Of a stretch of 64,000 nt of DNA, positions 46,305 to 55,836 are shown piece after piece; the first letter of the stretch is position 1; each line of letters begins with the position of its first letter. The notes under the pieces are model-generated. The model worked only from the letters and a program-made list of their open reading frames with translations, had not been told where the DNA came from and made no database searches. This DNA is from an uncultured Sphingomonadaceae bacterium (GTDB lineage: Bacteria; Pseudomonadota; Alphaproteobacteria; Sphingomonadales; Sphingomonadaceae), in contig CANMWO010000002.1 of NCBI GenBank assembly GCA_947501695.1, positions 699,327 to 763,326 on the forward strand, written 5' to 3'. A program made the position numbers and the translations under genes.

Positions 46305-46691
46305 CTAAGCCTGGCTAAGCGCACTCGACAAGCGGTCACGGATAGTTTTCAGTTCGTTGAGCATTGCGCCACTATCCTCTTTGACACTTGCGGCCATTGC
46401 AGGCGCGGGCGCGGCTGGTGCTTCCTGAATCGCAGCGGCACCAGACTGCGTCTTGCGCCCGGTTAGAGCCTTCCGCGCACCCTTTATCGTATAGCCTTCT
46501 TCGTTGAGCAGCCGATTGATCGTTTTGACCATATCGACATCTTCAGGTCGATAGTGCCGGCGCGAACCAGCCCGTTTCAGCGGTTGGAGCATTCCGAACT
46601 GATCTTCCCAATAGCGCAAAATATGCGGCTTGATGTTGAGCTCTTTAGACAGCTCACCGATGGTTCGGAATGCACCGCTATCTTTGGTCAT
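46305..46691 (-). CDS. MerR-family regulator paired with ihfA
   Basis: The 128-residue protein has a MerR winged helix at the N-terminus (FRTIGELSKELNIKPHILRY, RAGSRRHYRPEDVDMVKTI), a short Ala/Pro-rich linker and a C-terminal helix. There are no cysteines, so no metal sensing. The same pairing with ihfA is standard in alphaproteobacteria. It follows ihfA by about 20 bases and is likely co-transcribed. Confidence 0.93.
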   Translation of the reverse strand: MTKDSGAFRTIGELSKELNIKPHILRYWEDQFGMLQPLKRAGSRRHYRPEDVDMVKTINRLLNEEGYTIKGARKALTGRKTQSGAAAIQEAPAAPAPAMAASVKEDSGAMLNELKTIRDRLSSALSQA

Positions 46692-46711
46692 ACTATACTC
46701 GACCTTTCAGA

Positions 46712-47014
46712 TTACCCGGCCGCGATAATGCGGTCGCGCATCGTTTGGCTGGCCCGGAAGGTCAACACACGCCGCGGGGCAATGGGAACTTCCACACCGG
46801 TTTTAGGATTACGACCCGTGCGCTCGCCTTTGTCACGCAGAACAAAGGTGCCGAAGCCGGAAATTTTAACATTTTCCCCGTTTACCAGCGCGTTAATCAT
46901 ATGATCCAAAATCGACTCGACCATCACGGCGCTATCCGCGCGAGACAGGCCAACTTGGCGATTCATAGTATCGGAAAGATCGGCACGCGTAAGAGTACTG
47001 CTGTAGCTCATCAA
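46712..47014 (-). CDS. ihfA: Integration host factor subunit alpha
   Basis: The 100-residue HU/IHF-type DNA-bending protein has [20 protein letters not shown], the beta-arm signature [20 protein letters not shown] with Pro at the arm tip, and [17 protein letters not shown] alpha pairs with IHF beta to bend DNA in recombination, replication and sigma54 promoters. AGGAG stands nine bases upstream. The sigma54 activator at 4.5 kb could depend on it. Confidence 0.96.
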   Translation of the reverse strand: MMSYSSTLTRADLSDTMNRQVGLSRADSAVMVESILDHMINALVNGENVKISGFGTFVLRDKGERTGRNPKTGVEVPIAPRRVLTFRASQTMRDRIIAAG

Positions 47015-47124
47015 ATATATCTCCTAGTAAGAGATTGAAAACCCTAGATATCGCATAGAGCAAGTTGGGAAATTTGTAAATCTTAACAGTGGATTTCGGT
47101 CGTTTCTCGCGATAAGCCGAAGTT

Positions 47125-47934
47125 ATGACCGATCAGATGACCAAAAATGCCGACAAAATGGTGACTTTAGCCGATCTTTTGAACCAGTGTGGATCGGGCG
47201 GCGAGTCGAATCCCGTCACTTTGCCCCAAGGCTGGACTCAAGGCCGAACAGCCTTTGGCGGCCTTTCAGCAGCGCTCGCCTATCAAGCCGCGAGTCATAT
47301 TGAAGACGAATTACCAGGCCTTCGCTCGGCGCAAATTGCTTTTACCGGTCCGTTATTTGGCGCGTTAACCGCTGAGACAAAAATGCTCCGCCGGGGCCGC
47401 AGCACAGCCTTTGTTCAGTCTGAACTTTTTGGCGACAAAGGGCTTGGTCTTCATTGCAATTTTATCTTTGCGAGCGAGCGCGAAACTGCTGTCAAAACCC
47501 ACGACATGACACCGCCAGACTTTCCGCCGCTGCCCAAAGAAGAAGATTTACACAGCGGACCAGAGCAGTTTTTCACGTCTAAAATGGAATTTGTCGGAAA
47601 ACGGATTGATACCAGTATCAAAACGAACAGACTGACGCGCTGGATGCGGCTAGCGGATCGGGACGGCCTGGACCCGGTGGCAGAAATAATCTGCATGGGC
47701 GATAGTTTACCGCCCTCTATCATGGGGTTGCTCGACAAGAACGCAATGGTTAGCTCGATGAACTGGCAGGTGAACGTCATTGCCGACCATCCGGCAACGC
47801 AAGATGGCTGGTGGCTTATCGATTCACAGACCCATCATGCAGATCACGGCGCGAGCAGCCAGTTTATGAGCATCTGGAACAGCGACCGGCAACTTATTGC
47901 TACCGGCATGCAAAGCGTAGCTTACTACGCCTGA
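47125..47934 (+). CDS. Acyl-CoA thioesterase, TesB-like double hotdog
   Basis: The 269-residue protein has two hotdog domains. The first contains GWTQGRTAFGGLSAALAYQA and LRRGRSTAFVQSELF; the second ends with DGWWLIDSQTHHADHGASSQ, which carries the catalytic Asp/Gln/Thr-like residues of the family. It likely hydrolyses acyl-CoA in the cytoplasm. Divergent from ihfA and convergent with the RND operon, 14 bases from the pump gene's end. Confidence 0.88.
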   Translation: MTDQMTKNADKMVTLADLLNQCGSGGESNPVTLPQGWTQGRTAFGGLSAALAYQAASHIEDELPGLRSAQIAFTGPLFGALTAETKMLRRGRSTAFVQSELFGDKGLGLHCNFIFASERETAVKTHDMTPPDFPPLPKEEDLHSGPEQFFTSKMEFVGKRIDTSIKTNRLTRWMRLADRDGLDPVAEIICMGDSLPPSIMGLLDKNAMVSSMNWQVNVIADHPATQDGWWLIDSQTHHADHGASSQFMSIWNSDRQLIATGMQSVAYYA

Positions 47935-47948
47935 CGGTTGCGCTGATA

Positions 47949-50900
47949 TCAACCCTCGGCCGGTTCACCACGACGATTAGCGAGCATGTTCTGAAGCCCG
48001 CGTTTGCCGCGATATTCGAGCAACGCCAGTGCGGGAATCAGCAGCTGTAGGATGAATGCGCCGAACAATACGCCAAATCCCAAACTGGCCGACATCGGGA
48101 TAAGAAACTGCGCCTGCAAGCTCGTTTCAAAAGTAATCGGCGCGACGCCTAGAAAGGTCGTGAGCGACGTCAACATAATCGGACGGAAACGAGATTTCGC
48201 CCCGCTCAATATCGCCTGTTCAATCGGCATGCCATTGCGCAGATTTTCGTTGATAAAGTCAATCATCACCAGTGAGCCATTTACGATCACGCCCGACAGA
48301 GCAATAATCCCGAATATGCTCAGCACCACCAATTGCAGACCGAGCAGGATGTGGCCGATCAGCGCACCGATAATCCCAAAGGGAATAACCGCCATGATAA
48401 TCAATGGCTGCACATAGGATTTGAACGGTATGGCTAGCAGCGCATAAATGGCTAGCAAAGCAAAGATAAAGGCAGTGCCAAGATCGCCAAAAGACTCTGC
48501 CTGTTCTTCCTGTTCCCCGCCGAGCGTGTATAAAAGCTGAGGGTAATCGGCCTGCAAACGCGGCATGATATCGCTGGTCAGCGCATCAGCTATTTCCTGT
48601 CCCGTGACCACATCTTCATCAAGATCAGCCGTTATGGTGGTTATCCGGCGTCCATCCGTCCGGCGTATGATGGAAGGCGCTTCGCCAAAGGACACGTCGG
48701 CCAGCGTTGCGAGCGCGACTTCACCGCCCGGCACACGGACCCGGAAGCGTTCGACATCGGTGATCGAATTGCGTTCTTCTTCCGGCAAGCGGATATAGAC
48801 CCGGACATCTTCGCGGCCGCGCTGGACGCGCAGCGCCTCGCTGCCGAAAAAGGCGGCGCGTACTTGCAAAGCCACATCTTGTAGAGTCACCCCAAGCGTT
48901 CTGGCCGCCGGTTTCAATCGCAGTTGAATTTCCTGCAAACCTTCATCCTGATCGGTTTCAATATCAAACACGCCAGAAAAGCGAGTAAGCTCTGCCATCA
49001 ACTGTTCAGAAGCCGCATCCACGATTGCTGGGTCGGGGTCAGATAGCTGAACATTAACTGGCGCGCCGACCGAAATCAGTTCCGATGCAAAGACCAGAGA
49101 TCGCACTTCTACGAGCGGACCAACCGTATCGCGCCATGCGCTTTCAAATGCCTTGGCATCAAGCTCTCGCTGGTCACCTGGTGCGAAACTAAATTGCACG
49201 CTTGCAACATTGGATGAGAAACTTCCGCTGGTCGGCTGAGGACCGCCGTCGCGCGCCGCCTGCCCAATACTGGTGAATATTCCGCGCAGGGGAGAAGGCT
49301 CATCTTCCTCCTGCTCAGCCTCAAACTCCGCAAAAGCCTCGCGTCCACCTGCTTCAATCAGTCGGGCAATTTCCTCGGTTTTCTCGATCGTTGTACCGGC
49401 TGGCATTTCCAGACTGGCGGTAACGATATCCGCCTCTACCGACGGGAAAAAACCGGTTTTAATGATTCCGGCGGGAATGAAGGAAGCGAACAGGATTAAT
49501 ATCGCAACCGACCCGGCCACAATAACATAAGGCATACGCAGAGAGAAATTGAGCGCGCGATCCAGCGGGCCATCTACGAAGGCCTGATAATGTTTATCTA
49601 CCCTGGCTTGCAGCCTTTCGAAAAACCGCGTCACTATGTTCAAATTTGGCGTCCCTGGGGCTGGCAAATGACTCAGGTGATAGGGCAGGATGAGCAGACA
49701 TTCGATCAGCGACAATGCCAGAACTGCGATGACAACCAGCGGAATGTCAGCCACCAATTTGCCAATAACGCCACCTATGGCGAACAGCGGAGAAAATGCG
49801 GCGACTGTCGTCAGCACTGCAAAAATCACCGGCACCGTAACCCGGCGCGCGCCGGTAATCGATGCGCCAAGACCGGTACGGCCATTTTCGCGCTGGGCAT
49901 AAATATTCTCGCCCACCACAATCGCATCATCGACCACCAAGCCAAGGGCAAGAATGAAACCAAAGAGCGAGAACATGTTGATGCTCGAACCCGCCAGATC
50001 AAGCAGGTAGATGGCACCGACAAAGGTCACACCAATGCCCACTGCTGTCCACATCGCCAATCGGATGTCGAGAAACAAAGTCAGCGCGAGCAACACCAGA
50101 AACAAGCCGATTGCCGCATTTTTGAGCAACAGGCTGAGACGATCGTTCAGCAGTTCGGAATCATCGCTCCAGATTGCATAAGACACACCTTCGGGCAGTG
50201 TATCGACAAAATCATTATCCAGATATTCCCGAACTGCTGCGGCCACATCGAGCACCCGCTCGTCACTGGTCCGAAAGACTTCGACGAATGCCACCGGCTT
50301 GCCATTATAGAGTGGCAGCAAATCAGCATCTTCAAATCCGTCCTTTATCGTCGCGACCTGACCAAGCCTTATCAGCGCGCCATTTTCATTGCTCACCAGG
50401 ACGATATCTTCAAAATTCTGCTGGTTGTAATTTTGCCCGAGAGTGCGAACCCGCACTTCCTCGGTGTCGGTATCAATCGAACCGGCCGGACTATCAAGAC
50501 TGCTCGCAGCGACGGTCTGGGAGATGTCATTGAGCGATAGACCAAAAGCCTGCAGCGTGTTTTGCGGTACTTCGATCGAAAGCTCATAGTCGCGGATCGA
50601 ACTGGTATCGACAAACGATACCTCATCCAGCGCGGCGAGAGAATCTTCCAGTTGATAGGCCACTTCTTTGAGCGCGGTTTCCGATACATCGCCATATATC
50701 GCGATCCGCACGACGCTTTGACGGGTAGTCAGTTCCCGAACATCGGGTTCTTCCGCTTCATCGGGGAAGGTTTGGATCTGGTCGATCTCTGCTTTCACAT
50801 CGTCGAGCGCGCGGTCAATATCCGTTCCGAGTTCCAGCTCGACCGAAACAGCGCCTGACCCTTCATAGGCGTTGGCTGTAACCTTTTTAACACCGTCTAC

Positions 50901-51194
50901 AGCTTCGACCGCTTCTTCGATTTTCTGGACGATCGATTCTTCGACTTCATCGGGCGTGGCGCCGGGATAGGTGACGCTGACCTGCACCGTGTCGAGACTA
51001 TTTTCCGGAAAGACTTCCTGAACAATCGTCCCGAATGATGCGATACCGGCAATGAAGAAGAACAGCATCAGCAAATTGGCGGCCACACCATTGCGCGCCA
51101 TGAACGCAACAAATCCGCGCTGTTCCATCACTTCTTTGCTAGGCGTTTCCGGACCCGAAGGCGGAAAACTCGACTGATCTACCGGTTCGGTCAT
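47949..51194 (-). CDS. RND efflux pump inner-membrane permease
   Basis: The 1081-residue proton-driven transporter has the RND layout of 12 membrane helices and two large periplasmic loops. Markers are an N-terminal helix (NLLMLFFFIAGIASFGTIVQ), the VSVTYPGATPDEVEESIVQK start of the pore domain, and LGLVVDDAIVVGENIYA with the paired Asp residues of the proton relay in helix 4. It is of the HAE1/multidrug group, not the heavy-metal group. ATGA overlap with the adaptor gene. Third gene of the operon. Confidence 0.96.
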   Translation of the reverse strand: MTEPVDQSSFPPSGPETPSKEVMEQRGFVAFMARNGVAANLLMLFFFIAGIASFGTIVQEVFPENSLDTVQVSVTYPGATPDEVEESIVQKIEEAVEAVDGVKKVTANAYEGSGAVSVELELGTDIDRALDDVKAEIDQIQTFPDEAEEPDVRELTTRQSVVRIAIYGDVSETALKEVAYQLEDSLAALDEVSFVDTSSIRDYELSIEVPQNTLQAFGLSLNDISQTVAASSLDSPAGSIDTDTEEVRVRTLGQNYNQQNFEDIVLVSNENGALIRLGQVATIKDGFEDADLLPLYNGKPVAFVEVFRTSDERVLDVAAAVREYLDNDFVDTLPEGVSYAIWSDDSELLNDRLSLLLKNAAIGLFLVLLALTLFLDIRLAMWTAVGIGVTFVGAIYLLDLAGSSINMFSLFGFILALGLVVDDAIVVGENIYAQRENGRTGLGASITGARRVTVPVIFAVLTTVAAFSPLFAIGGVIGKLVADIPLVVIAVLALSLIECLLILPYHLSHLPAPGTPNLNIVTRFFERLQARVDKHYQAFVDGPLDRALNFSLRMPYVIVAGSVAILILFASFIPAGIIKTGFFPSVEADIVTASLEMPAGTTIEKTEEIARLIEAGGREAFAEFEAEQEEDEPSPLRGIFTSIGQAARDGGPQPTSGSFSSNVASVQFSFAPGDQRELDAKAFESAWRDTVGPLVEVRSLVFASELISVGAPVNVQLSDPDPAIVDAASEQLMAELTRFSGVFDIETDQDEGLQEIQLRLKPAARTLGVTLQDVALQVRAAFFGSEALRVQRGREDVRVYIRLPEEERNSITDVERFRVRVPGGEVALATLADVSFGEAPSIIRRTDGRRITTITADLDEDVVTGQEIADALTSDIMPRLQADYPQLLYTLGGEQEEQAESFGDLGTAFIFALLAIYALLAIPFKSYVQPLIIMAVIPFGIIGALIGHILLGLQLVVLSIFGIIALSGVIVNGSLVMIDFINENLRNGMPIEQAILSGAKSRFRPIMLTSLTTFLGVAPITFETSLQAQFLIPMSASLGFGVLFGAFILQLLIPALALLEYRGKRGLQNMLANRRGEPAEG

Positions 51195-52570
51195 GGAGCT
51201 TTATCAGCTCCAGATTTGGCGGCTTTTGTTTTGCTTACAGCCGGTTTAACTTCGGGCGCAGCAGCTTTTCTGTCTTCCGCAATCCGCACCTGTTGGCCAT
51301 CAGTAGCCGTTCTCAGCGTGCCCAATATCACCATAGGCTTTTCGCCCAGTCCAGCCGTGCTGATCAACGCCTTTTTGTCAGTACGCTGCAGTATATCCAC
51401 TTTGACAATGCGCAACTTTCCATCTCGCACCAACCATATCTCGTTGCCCGGCCGCAGCGCTGCGAGCGGCAGAACAGCATATTGATCCAAAGCTCGACCG
51501 GTAATTTCAGCGTCCACAAAGCTGCCGACAAACAACGGCGGTGCGCCCGATGCGCCTGCCGATTTTTGGCCCTCTTTCTGGACAACCGCCGGAGCGCCGC
51601 CGCGCAGCGGATTCGGGATACGCAGGAATACATCAATAGTCCGGGTCTGCGGATTGAGAACACTATTCGCGCGATCGACAAAAGCCTGCCAGCGATAGCG
51701 TGTTCCACCATAATCAGAATAGACCGACGCTTCGATCCGGTTGCTACCGGGCCGCCACAGCGCCGGAATCAACGCCGCTTCACTTTCCGACAGCGGGATA
51801 ACCGCCTCAAAATCAGCAGTACCGACCATTGTGCCAAGCGACTGACCCGGCGCAACATAGCTACCTAGAGCGATCTCTTCTGATCGTACCACGCCGGAAA
51901 ACGGCGCGCGTACTGTGGTGCGTTTCAATGCCGTTTGTGCGTCAGACAATTGCGCCTGAGCTCGCCGAAGCGCAGCACGCGCGGATAGCAATTGCGGTTC
52001 GCGAGTTGCTAAACCGTTGGTTTGTGCAGACGTATCTGTTTGCTGGCCATTTGTATCTTGGGTTTTTGCCAACACATCAGGCGGTAAAATCCGTGCCGCA
52101 TAGTCGCTGCTATCGACGCTTGCATAGGCGTTGCTGCTGGCACCGCGCTGCTGAAAGCGGGTTAGCTCAGCCTTGGCCAGCGACACTTCCTCGCGCGCTT
52201 CCATGACCGCGACATTTTGCGAAGCGACATCGGCTTGCGCGGTCTGGACGGCATTGCGATAGTCCGCCGTATCGATACGGAAAAGTGTCGCGCCGCGGGC
52301 CACACTTTGGCCTTCGCGCAGGCCTGGATTGACATAGACCAGCTTGCCCGCAACTTCTGCTGACAAAGTCAGCTCTTCCCGCGCGCGGATCGTGCCAGCG
52401 CCCTGCACCATCAAGTTACCAGAACGAATTTCCAGTGGTTGGGCCTGGACCAGCGGAATATTCTCCTCCGGCGGCTTTTCTTCGGGGCTCGGACGCAAAA
52501 ATATCAGCAGTGCCGCAATTAATATTGCTGCAAGCAGGATCAGCCCGCCAATAACGCGTTGCCGATGCAC
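51191..52570 (-). CDS. RND efflux periplasmic adaptor (membrane fusion protein)
   Basis: A 459-residue adaptor with one N-terminal membrane helix (VIGGLILLAAILIAALLIF), a split lipoyl domain (LSAEVAGKLVYVNPGLREGQ and RAPFSGVVRSEEIALGSYV), a long helical hairpin between them and beta-barrel and membrane-proximal domains. The C-terminal tail is Lys/Ala-rich. It starts with GTG overlapping the outer-membrane gene's stop (TAGTG), and its stop overlaps the pump start, so all three are translationally coupled. Confidence 0.95.
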   Translation of the reverse strand: MHRQRVIGGLILLAAILIAALLIFLRPSPEEKPPEENIPLVQAQPLEIRSGNLMVQGAGTIRAREELTLSAEVAGKLVYVNPGLREGQSVARGATLFRIDTADYRNAVQTAQADVASQNVAVMEAREEVSLAKAELTRFQQRGASSNAYASVDSSDYAARILPPDVLAKTQDTNGQQTDTSAQTNGLATREPQLLSARAALRRAQAQLSDAQTALKRTTVRAPFSGVVRSEEIALGSYVAPGQSLGTMVGTADFEAVIPLSESEAALIPALWRPGSNRIEASVYSDYGGTRYRWQAFVDRANSVLNPQTRTIDVFLRIPNPLRGGAPAVVQKEGQKSAGASGAPPLFVGSFVDAEITGRALDQYAVLPLAALRPGNEIWLVRDGKLRIVKVDILQRTDKKALISTAGLGEKPMVILGTLRTATDGQQVRIAEDRKAAAPEVKPAVSKTKAAKSGADKAP

Positions 52571-54069
52571 TATTCGTCTCCTCTAAATTCTGATGTTCCA
52601 GAAGCTGGATCATCACTGTCGGTATTTGCCATGACCGGTGTTTTTTTATCCCAACTACCACCTAAGGCGCGGTGCACTGCTAGCCGGGCCAACGCCACGT
52701 CACGTGCTGATCCGGACAGGGCGGACTGCACCTGATATTGCGCACGCAGAGCATCGAGATAATCGACATAGCTGCCAACCCCCGTCGCAAAACGACGGGA
52801 TTGCAGCTGCGCAGCTGCGCTTGCCTCGTCCAGTTGGGAAAAGAGAAAGCGATAACGCTGCCGCTCTTCTTCATAGCTTTCGATTGCCACACCGACTTCT
52901 TGGTAGGCGGTCAATACGGTTCGCGCATATACCGCCGCTTGCTGCGCATATTGGGCATCCGCAGCCTCGATATTGGCCCTTATTCTGCCGCCTTGAAACA
53001 GGGGTGCAGTCAAGCCAGCACCGAGATTAAGTATCCATGTATCGAATATCTCAAACAGGCCCGATGGACTGCCAGCTTGCGTTCCTGTTCCAGCAGTAAG
53101 GCTGATCGAAGGAAAGCGCTCCGCTTTGCGCGCGCCGAGATTGAACCTGGCTGATTCAAGCCGTTGACCCTCGGCATAGATATCCGGCCGCTGCGCGAGC
53201 AAATCGATTGGCAGGCCGGAAGGAATGGACGTGAAAACTAGCTGCGGCGCCAGTTTTTGTCCGAGAAACTGTTCCATATTATCGGAATATCGTCCGACCA
53301 GCACAGCCAGTTGTCCTTCGGTCGCGGCAAGTTGGCTTTCGCGCTGTGGTAATCCGGATTGAATATTGCGGAAATCCTGGCGCACTTGATAAAGTTCGAA
53401 AGACGTCGCCAAACCGCGACGATAGCGATTTTCCGTCTGCTCCACCCGATCACCCAGCACGTCGATGATCTTTGTGGTCAGGGCTATTTGATCGCGCGCA
53501 TCGACGATGTCAAAATAGCTGGTTATCGTCTCTGCGATTACAGCAAGGCGCGCTGCTTGCAGATCGGCTGCCGCAGCTGTTGCGTCCGCCCGGCCCGCTC
53601 GCGCATCATCGCGCAGCTTACCCCAGAGATCTACTTCATAGGAAAAGCCCAAGCCAGATGTATAGCTTTCCACCTGAAAACGCGAAGCCCCAGCAGCTCC
53701 ACCAAAGCCTGTTCCAGCAGTGGGCGTATCAGAATAGCTGCTGCCAACATCAGCATTAATTTGCGGGAATAAGCCACTTTTCGACACCCGCGCCTGCGCT
53801 TCTGCCGCGCGCAGGCGGGCGGCAGCCTCGGCCAGATCGAGGTTCTTGGCCAATGCTTCGTCCAACAGCGCGTCGAGAACCGGATCCTGAAAATCAGTCC
53901 ACCATTGCGCTGGTTCATAAGAGCCGCTTGCATCAGACTTACTAAATTGCTGCGGCACGCCAGCAGCAATTTCCGGCGCCGGGGAATCGGGCGCCATGCT
54001 GACACAGCCGCTCACCAGCAACATCACCGCGCCAGACGACAAATAGGCTCTAACAAGTTGACTTTTCAC
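52570..54069 (-). CDS. TolC-like outer-membrane efflux protein (NodT family)
   Basis: The 499-residue outer-membrane channel is a lipoprotein by its lipobox (AVMLLVSGCVSM). It shows the two structural repeats of the family (LDEALAKNLDLAEAAARLRA, and a related block near VYARTVLTAYQEVGVAIESY). First gene of the operon, unlike the more common order adaptor-pump-channel. The start appears to be GTG 54069 with a weak ribosome binding site. A TetR gene is divergent, with a 9-bp inverted repeat in between. Confidence 0.94.
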   Translation of the reverse strand: MKSQLVRAYLSSGAVMLLVSGCVSMAPDSPAPEIAAGVPQQFSKSDASGSYEPAQWWTDFQDPVLDALLDEALAKNLDLAEAAARLRAAEAQARVSKSGLFPQINADVGSSYSDTPTAGTGFGGAAGASRFQVESYTSGLGFSYEVDLWGKLRDDARAGRADATAAAADLQAARLAVIAETITSYFDIVDARDQIALTTKIIDVLGDRVEQTENRYRRGLATSFELYQVRQDFRNIQSGLPQRESQLAATEGQLAVLVGRYSDNMEQFLGQKLAPQLVFTSIPSGLPIDLLAQRPDIYAEGQRLESARFNLGARKAERFPSISLTAGTGTQAGSPSGLFEIFDTWILNLGAGLTAPLFQGGRIRANIEAADAQYAQQAAVYARTVLTAYQEVGVAIESYEEERQRYRFLFSQLDEASAAAQLQSRRFATGVGSYVDYLDALRAQYQVQSALSGSARDVALARLAVHRALGGSWDKKTPVMANTDSDDPASGTSEFRGDE

Positions 54070-54130
54070 AATAGGGGCACCGTTTCAGCGGCCTAGAATC
54101 TACTAAGCCGATTCAAACTGCCATCGAACT

Positions 54131-54171
54131 AAATGAACGTCAACGTTTTATTTGTACGGTTGCGTTCATTT
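54131..54171. promoter_or_regulatory. Candidate TetR operator of the RND pump
   Basis: AAATGAACG (54131-54139) and CGTTCATTT (54163-54171) are perfect 9-bp inverted arms, and inside them TCAACG/CGGTTG continue the symmetry imperfectly around a centre near 54151. It lies midway between the divergent tolC-like gene and tetR, where an AcrR/TetR-type repressor of a pump usually binds. Confidence 0.6.
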
Positions 54172-54205
54172 TGCTATAGTATATTATTACCAAGGGGGAA
54201 CCGCC

Positions 54206-54847
54206 ATGAAAGATGCGGATACAAATCATGCACATAGGCTAGCCGGCAGACCGGCCAGCCAACGCAAAATTGCCGATATTTTGGCGGCTGCGCGCGTTGA
54301 ATTTTTTGCCAATGGCTTTTCAGCGACTACAATCGAGGCGATTGCAGCGCGGGCGCAGGTTTCCAAAGTGACCGTTTACAGCTGGTTCAAGGATAAGGAA
54401 AATCTGTTCGGGCAAGTGGTTCAAACAGAGGTTGCCCACATGCGCGAAAATTTTGTGCCGGAGAATTTGGCAGAAAAAAGCTTGCGCGAAATCTTGCTCC
54501 ACGCCGCGCTCGGCATGCTCGACTTTCTATTGCGGGATGACAGGGTTCGACTGGAACGAATGCTAGCTGCAGAAATGGCGCGCGATCCAACAATTGGCAA
54601 GATGTTCCTCGAAAACGGGCCGCTCAGAATGGCTGAAGGCCTTAAGGCCCTTTTGCGAGCCTCGGTCAAAAAGGGAGAAATTCAAAGTGATGATTTGGAA
54701 GCGTCCGCAGAAATGTTTGCTGGACTGGTGATGGGCCGAATGGATTTGCTGCTACGTTATGGGCATAAGTACAAAATGACTGCAGCGGACAAAGAAATAC
54801 GCGCAAAGCGGGCCGTTGATGCCTGGATGTTGATCCATCAGCCTTGA
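54206..54847 (+). CDS. TetR-family repressor of the RND pump
   Basis: A 213-residue AcrR-like regulator. Helix-turn-helix: ILAAARVEFFANGFSATTIE, AIAARAQVSKVTVYSWFKDK. The C-terminal domain is of the AefR-like TetR type. ATG 54206 is preceded by AAGGGGGA; the open frame to 54152 covers the operator and is rejected. Its divergent position to the efflux operon and the palindrome between them indicate local repression of the pump. Confidence 0.92.
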   Translation: MKDADTNHAHRLAGRPASQRKIADILAAARVEFFANGFSATTIEAIAARAQVSKVTVYSWFKDKENLFGQVVQTEVAHMRENFVPENLAEKSLREILLHAALGMLDFLLRDDRVRLERMLAAEMARDPTIGKMFLENGPLRMAEGLKALLRASVKKGEIQSDDLEASAEMFAGLVMGRMDLLLRYGHKYKMTAADKEIRAKRAVDAWMLIHQP

Positions 54848-54861
54848 ACCAATCACTTACG

Positions 54862-55608
54862 CTAGTTATCGCTGCGTTCAGCCTGAAACATTTGCGCCCA
54901 GACCGGAAGATGGTCCGATGCCTTGCGCGCCGAAGCGCTGTCATGCACACCGCCTGCCAGAGCCTTCAGCTGATCACAATGCATGATCCGGTCGAGCTGG
55001 GCTATTGGTCCGCGCGAGTGGAAACTGCGCCCGCAATCAACGAAATTAAAGCTACGGCCGAAATCTTTCAGGCATCCGCCAGAGGCACTCCATTCGTTGA
55101 GATCACCCATTAAGATAATGGGCTTGCTCTCACCATGTTGCTTAGCAAGCTTGACGATCGCAGCGGCTTGGCGGCGGCGCCAAAGACCCGATAAATCCAA
55201 GTGCATCCCGAATATCGACAGGTCAAAGCCGCTTACCTCCAACTGCGCCATAACTGCCCCACGCGGTTCCAGATAAGGGATATGCAATATATCATGCGCA
55301 ACTATCCGGGCTGACTTATGCGCCAATATGGCATTACCGTGCCAACCCATGGAATCGGTCTGTACATCGAGAGGAATGGCGCGATAATCGCTATATTGCT
55401 CGAGCAGCAGTGACGGTATCGCTGCTGCTCGCGTACCGAAACGACGATCGGCTTCCTGAAGCGCGATAATATCCGCATCCAATTCATTCAGCACCTCAAT
55501 GATGCGTCCCGGATTGCGTCGCCGGTCCGTGCCGACCGCTTTATGAATGTTGTAACTGGCAACTTTTAGCATCGAAGATTCTGCAATTTTTCCACGCCGC
55601 TTCCACAT
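54862..55608 (-). CDS. Endonuclease/exonuclease/phosphatase family protein
   Basis: A 248-residue EEP-fold hydrolase: VASYNIHKAVGTD (Asn), IIALQEAD (Glu metal ligand), GMHLDLSG (His), LMGDLNEWS (Asp/Asn) and the closing ARKASDHLPVWA (Asp-His catalytic pair). Could cleave DNA, RNA or phospholipid head groups; the small size fits phosphodiesterases. ATG 55608 has a GGA-type ribosome binding site, but ATG 55572 (MLKVASYN) is where most homologues begin. Convergent with the tetR gene. Confidence 0.88.
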   Translation of the reverse strand: MWKRRGKIAESSMLKVASYNIHKAVGTDRRRNPGRIIEVLNELDADIIALQEADRRFGTRAAAIPSLLLEQYSDYRAIPLDVQTDSMGWHGNAILAHKSARIVAHDILHIPYLEPRGAVMAQLEVSGFDLSIFGMHLDLSGLWRRRQAAAIVKLAKQHGESKPIILMGDLNEWSASGGCLKDFGRSFNFVDCGRSFHSRGPIAQLDRIMHCDQLKALAGGVHDSASARKASDHLPVWAQMFQAERSDN

Positions 55609-55836
55609 TATTTTTCCGATTTCTATTGGATCGGGCAGCCATCAAATTAGGGATATGCGCGGATCATGCAAATTGATTCTAATCCGGCGATCCACTGCCG
55701 ATGATCCAGATCAATCACATGTTTGACGAGCGATGATACAAGATATATCTACAAGATCGTAAATCTCCGGGCAGGAGAGGCACCAGAAGATCGCGACCTT
55801 AGCAGACCCTATAGCAACCAAAGCAGAGGCCTGACC

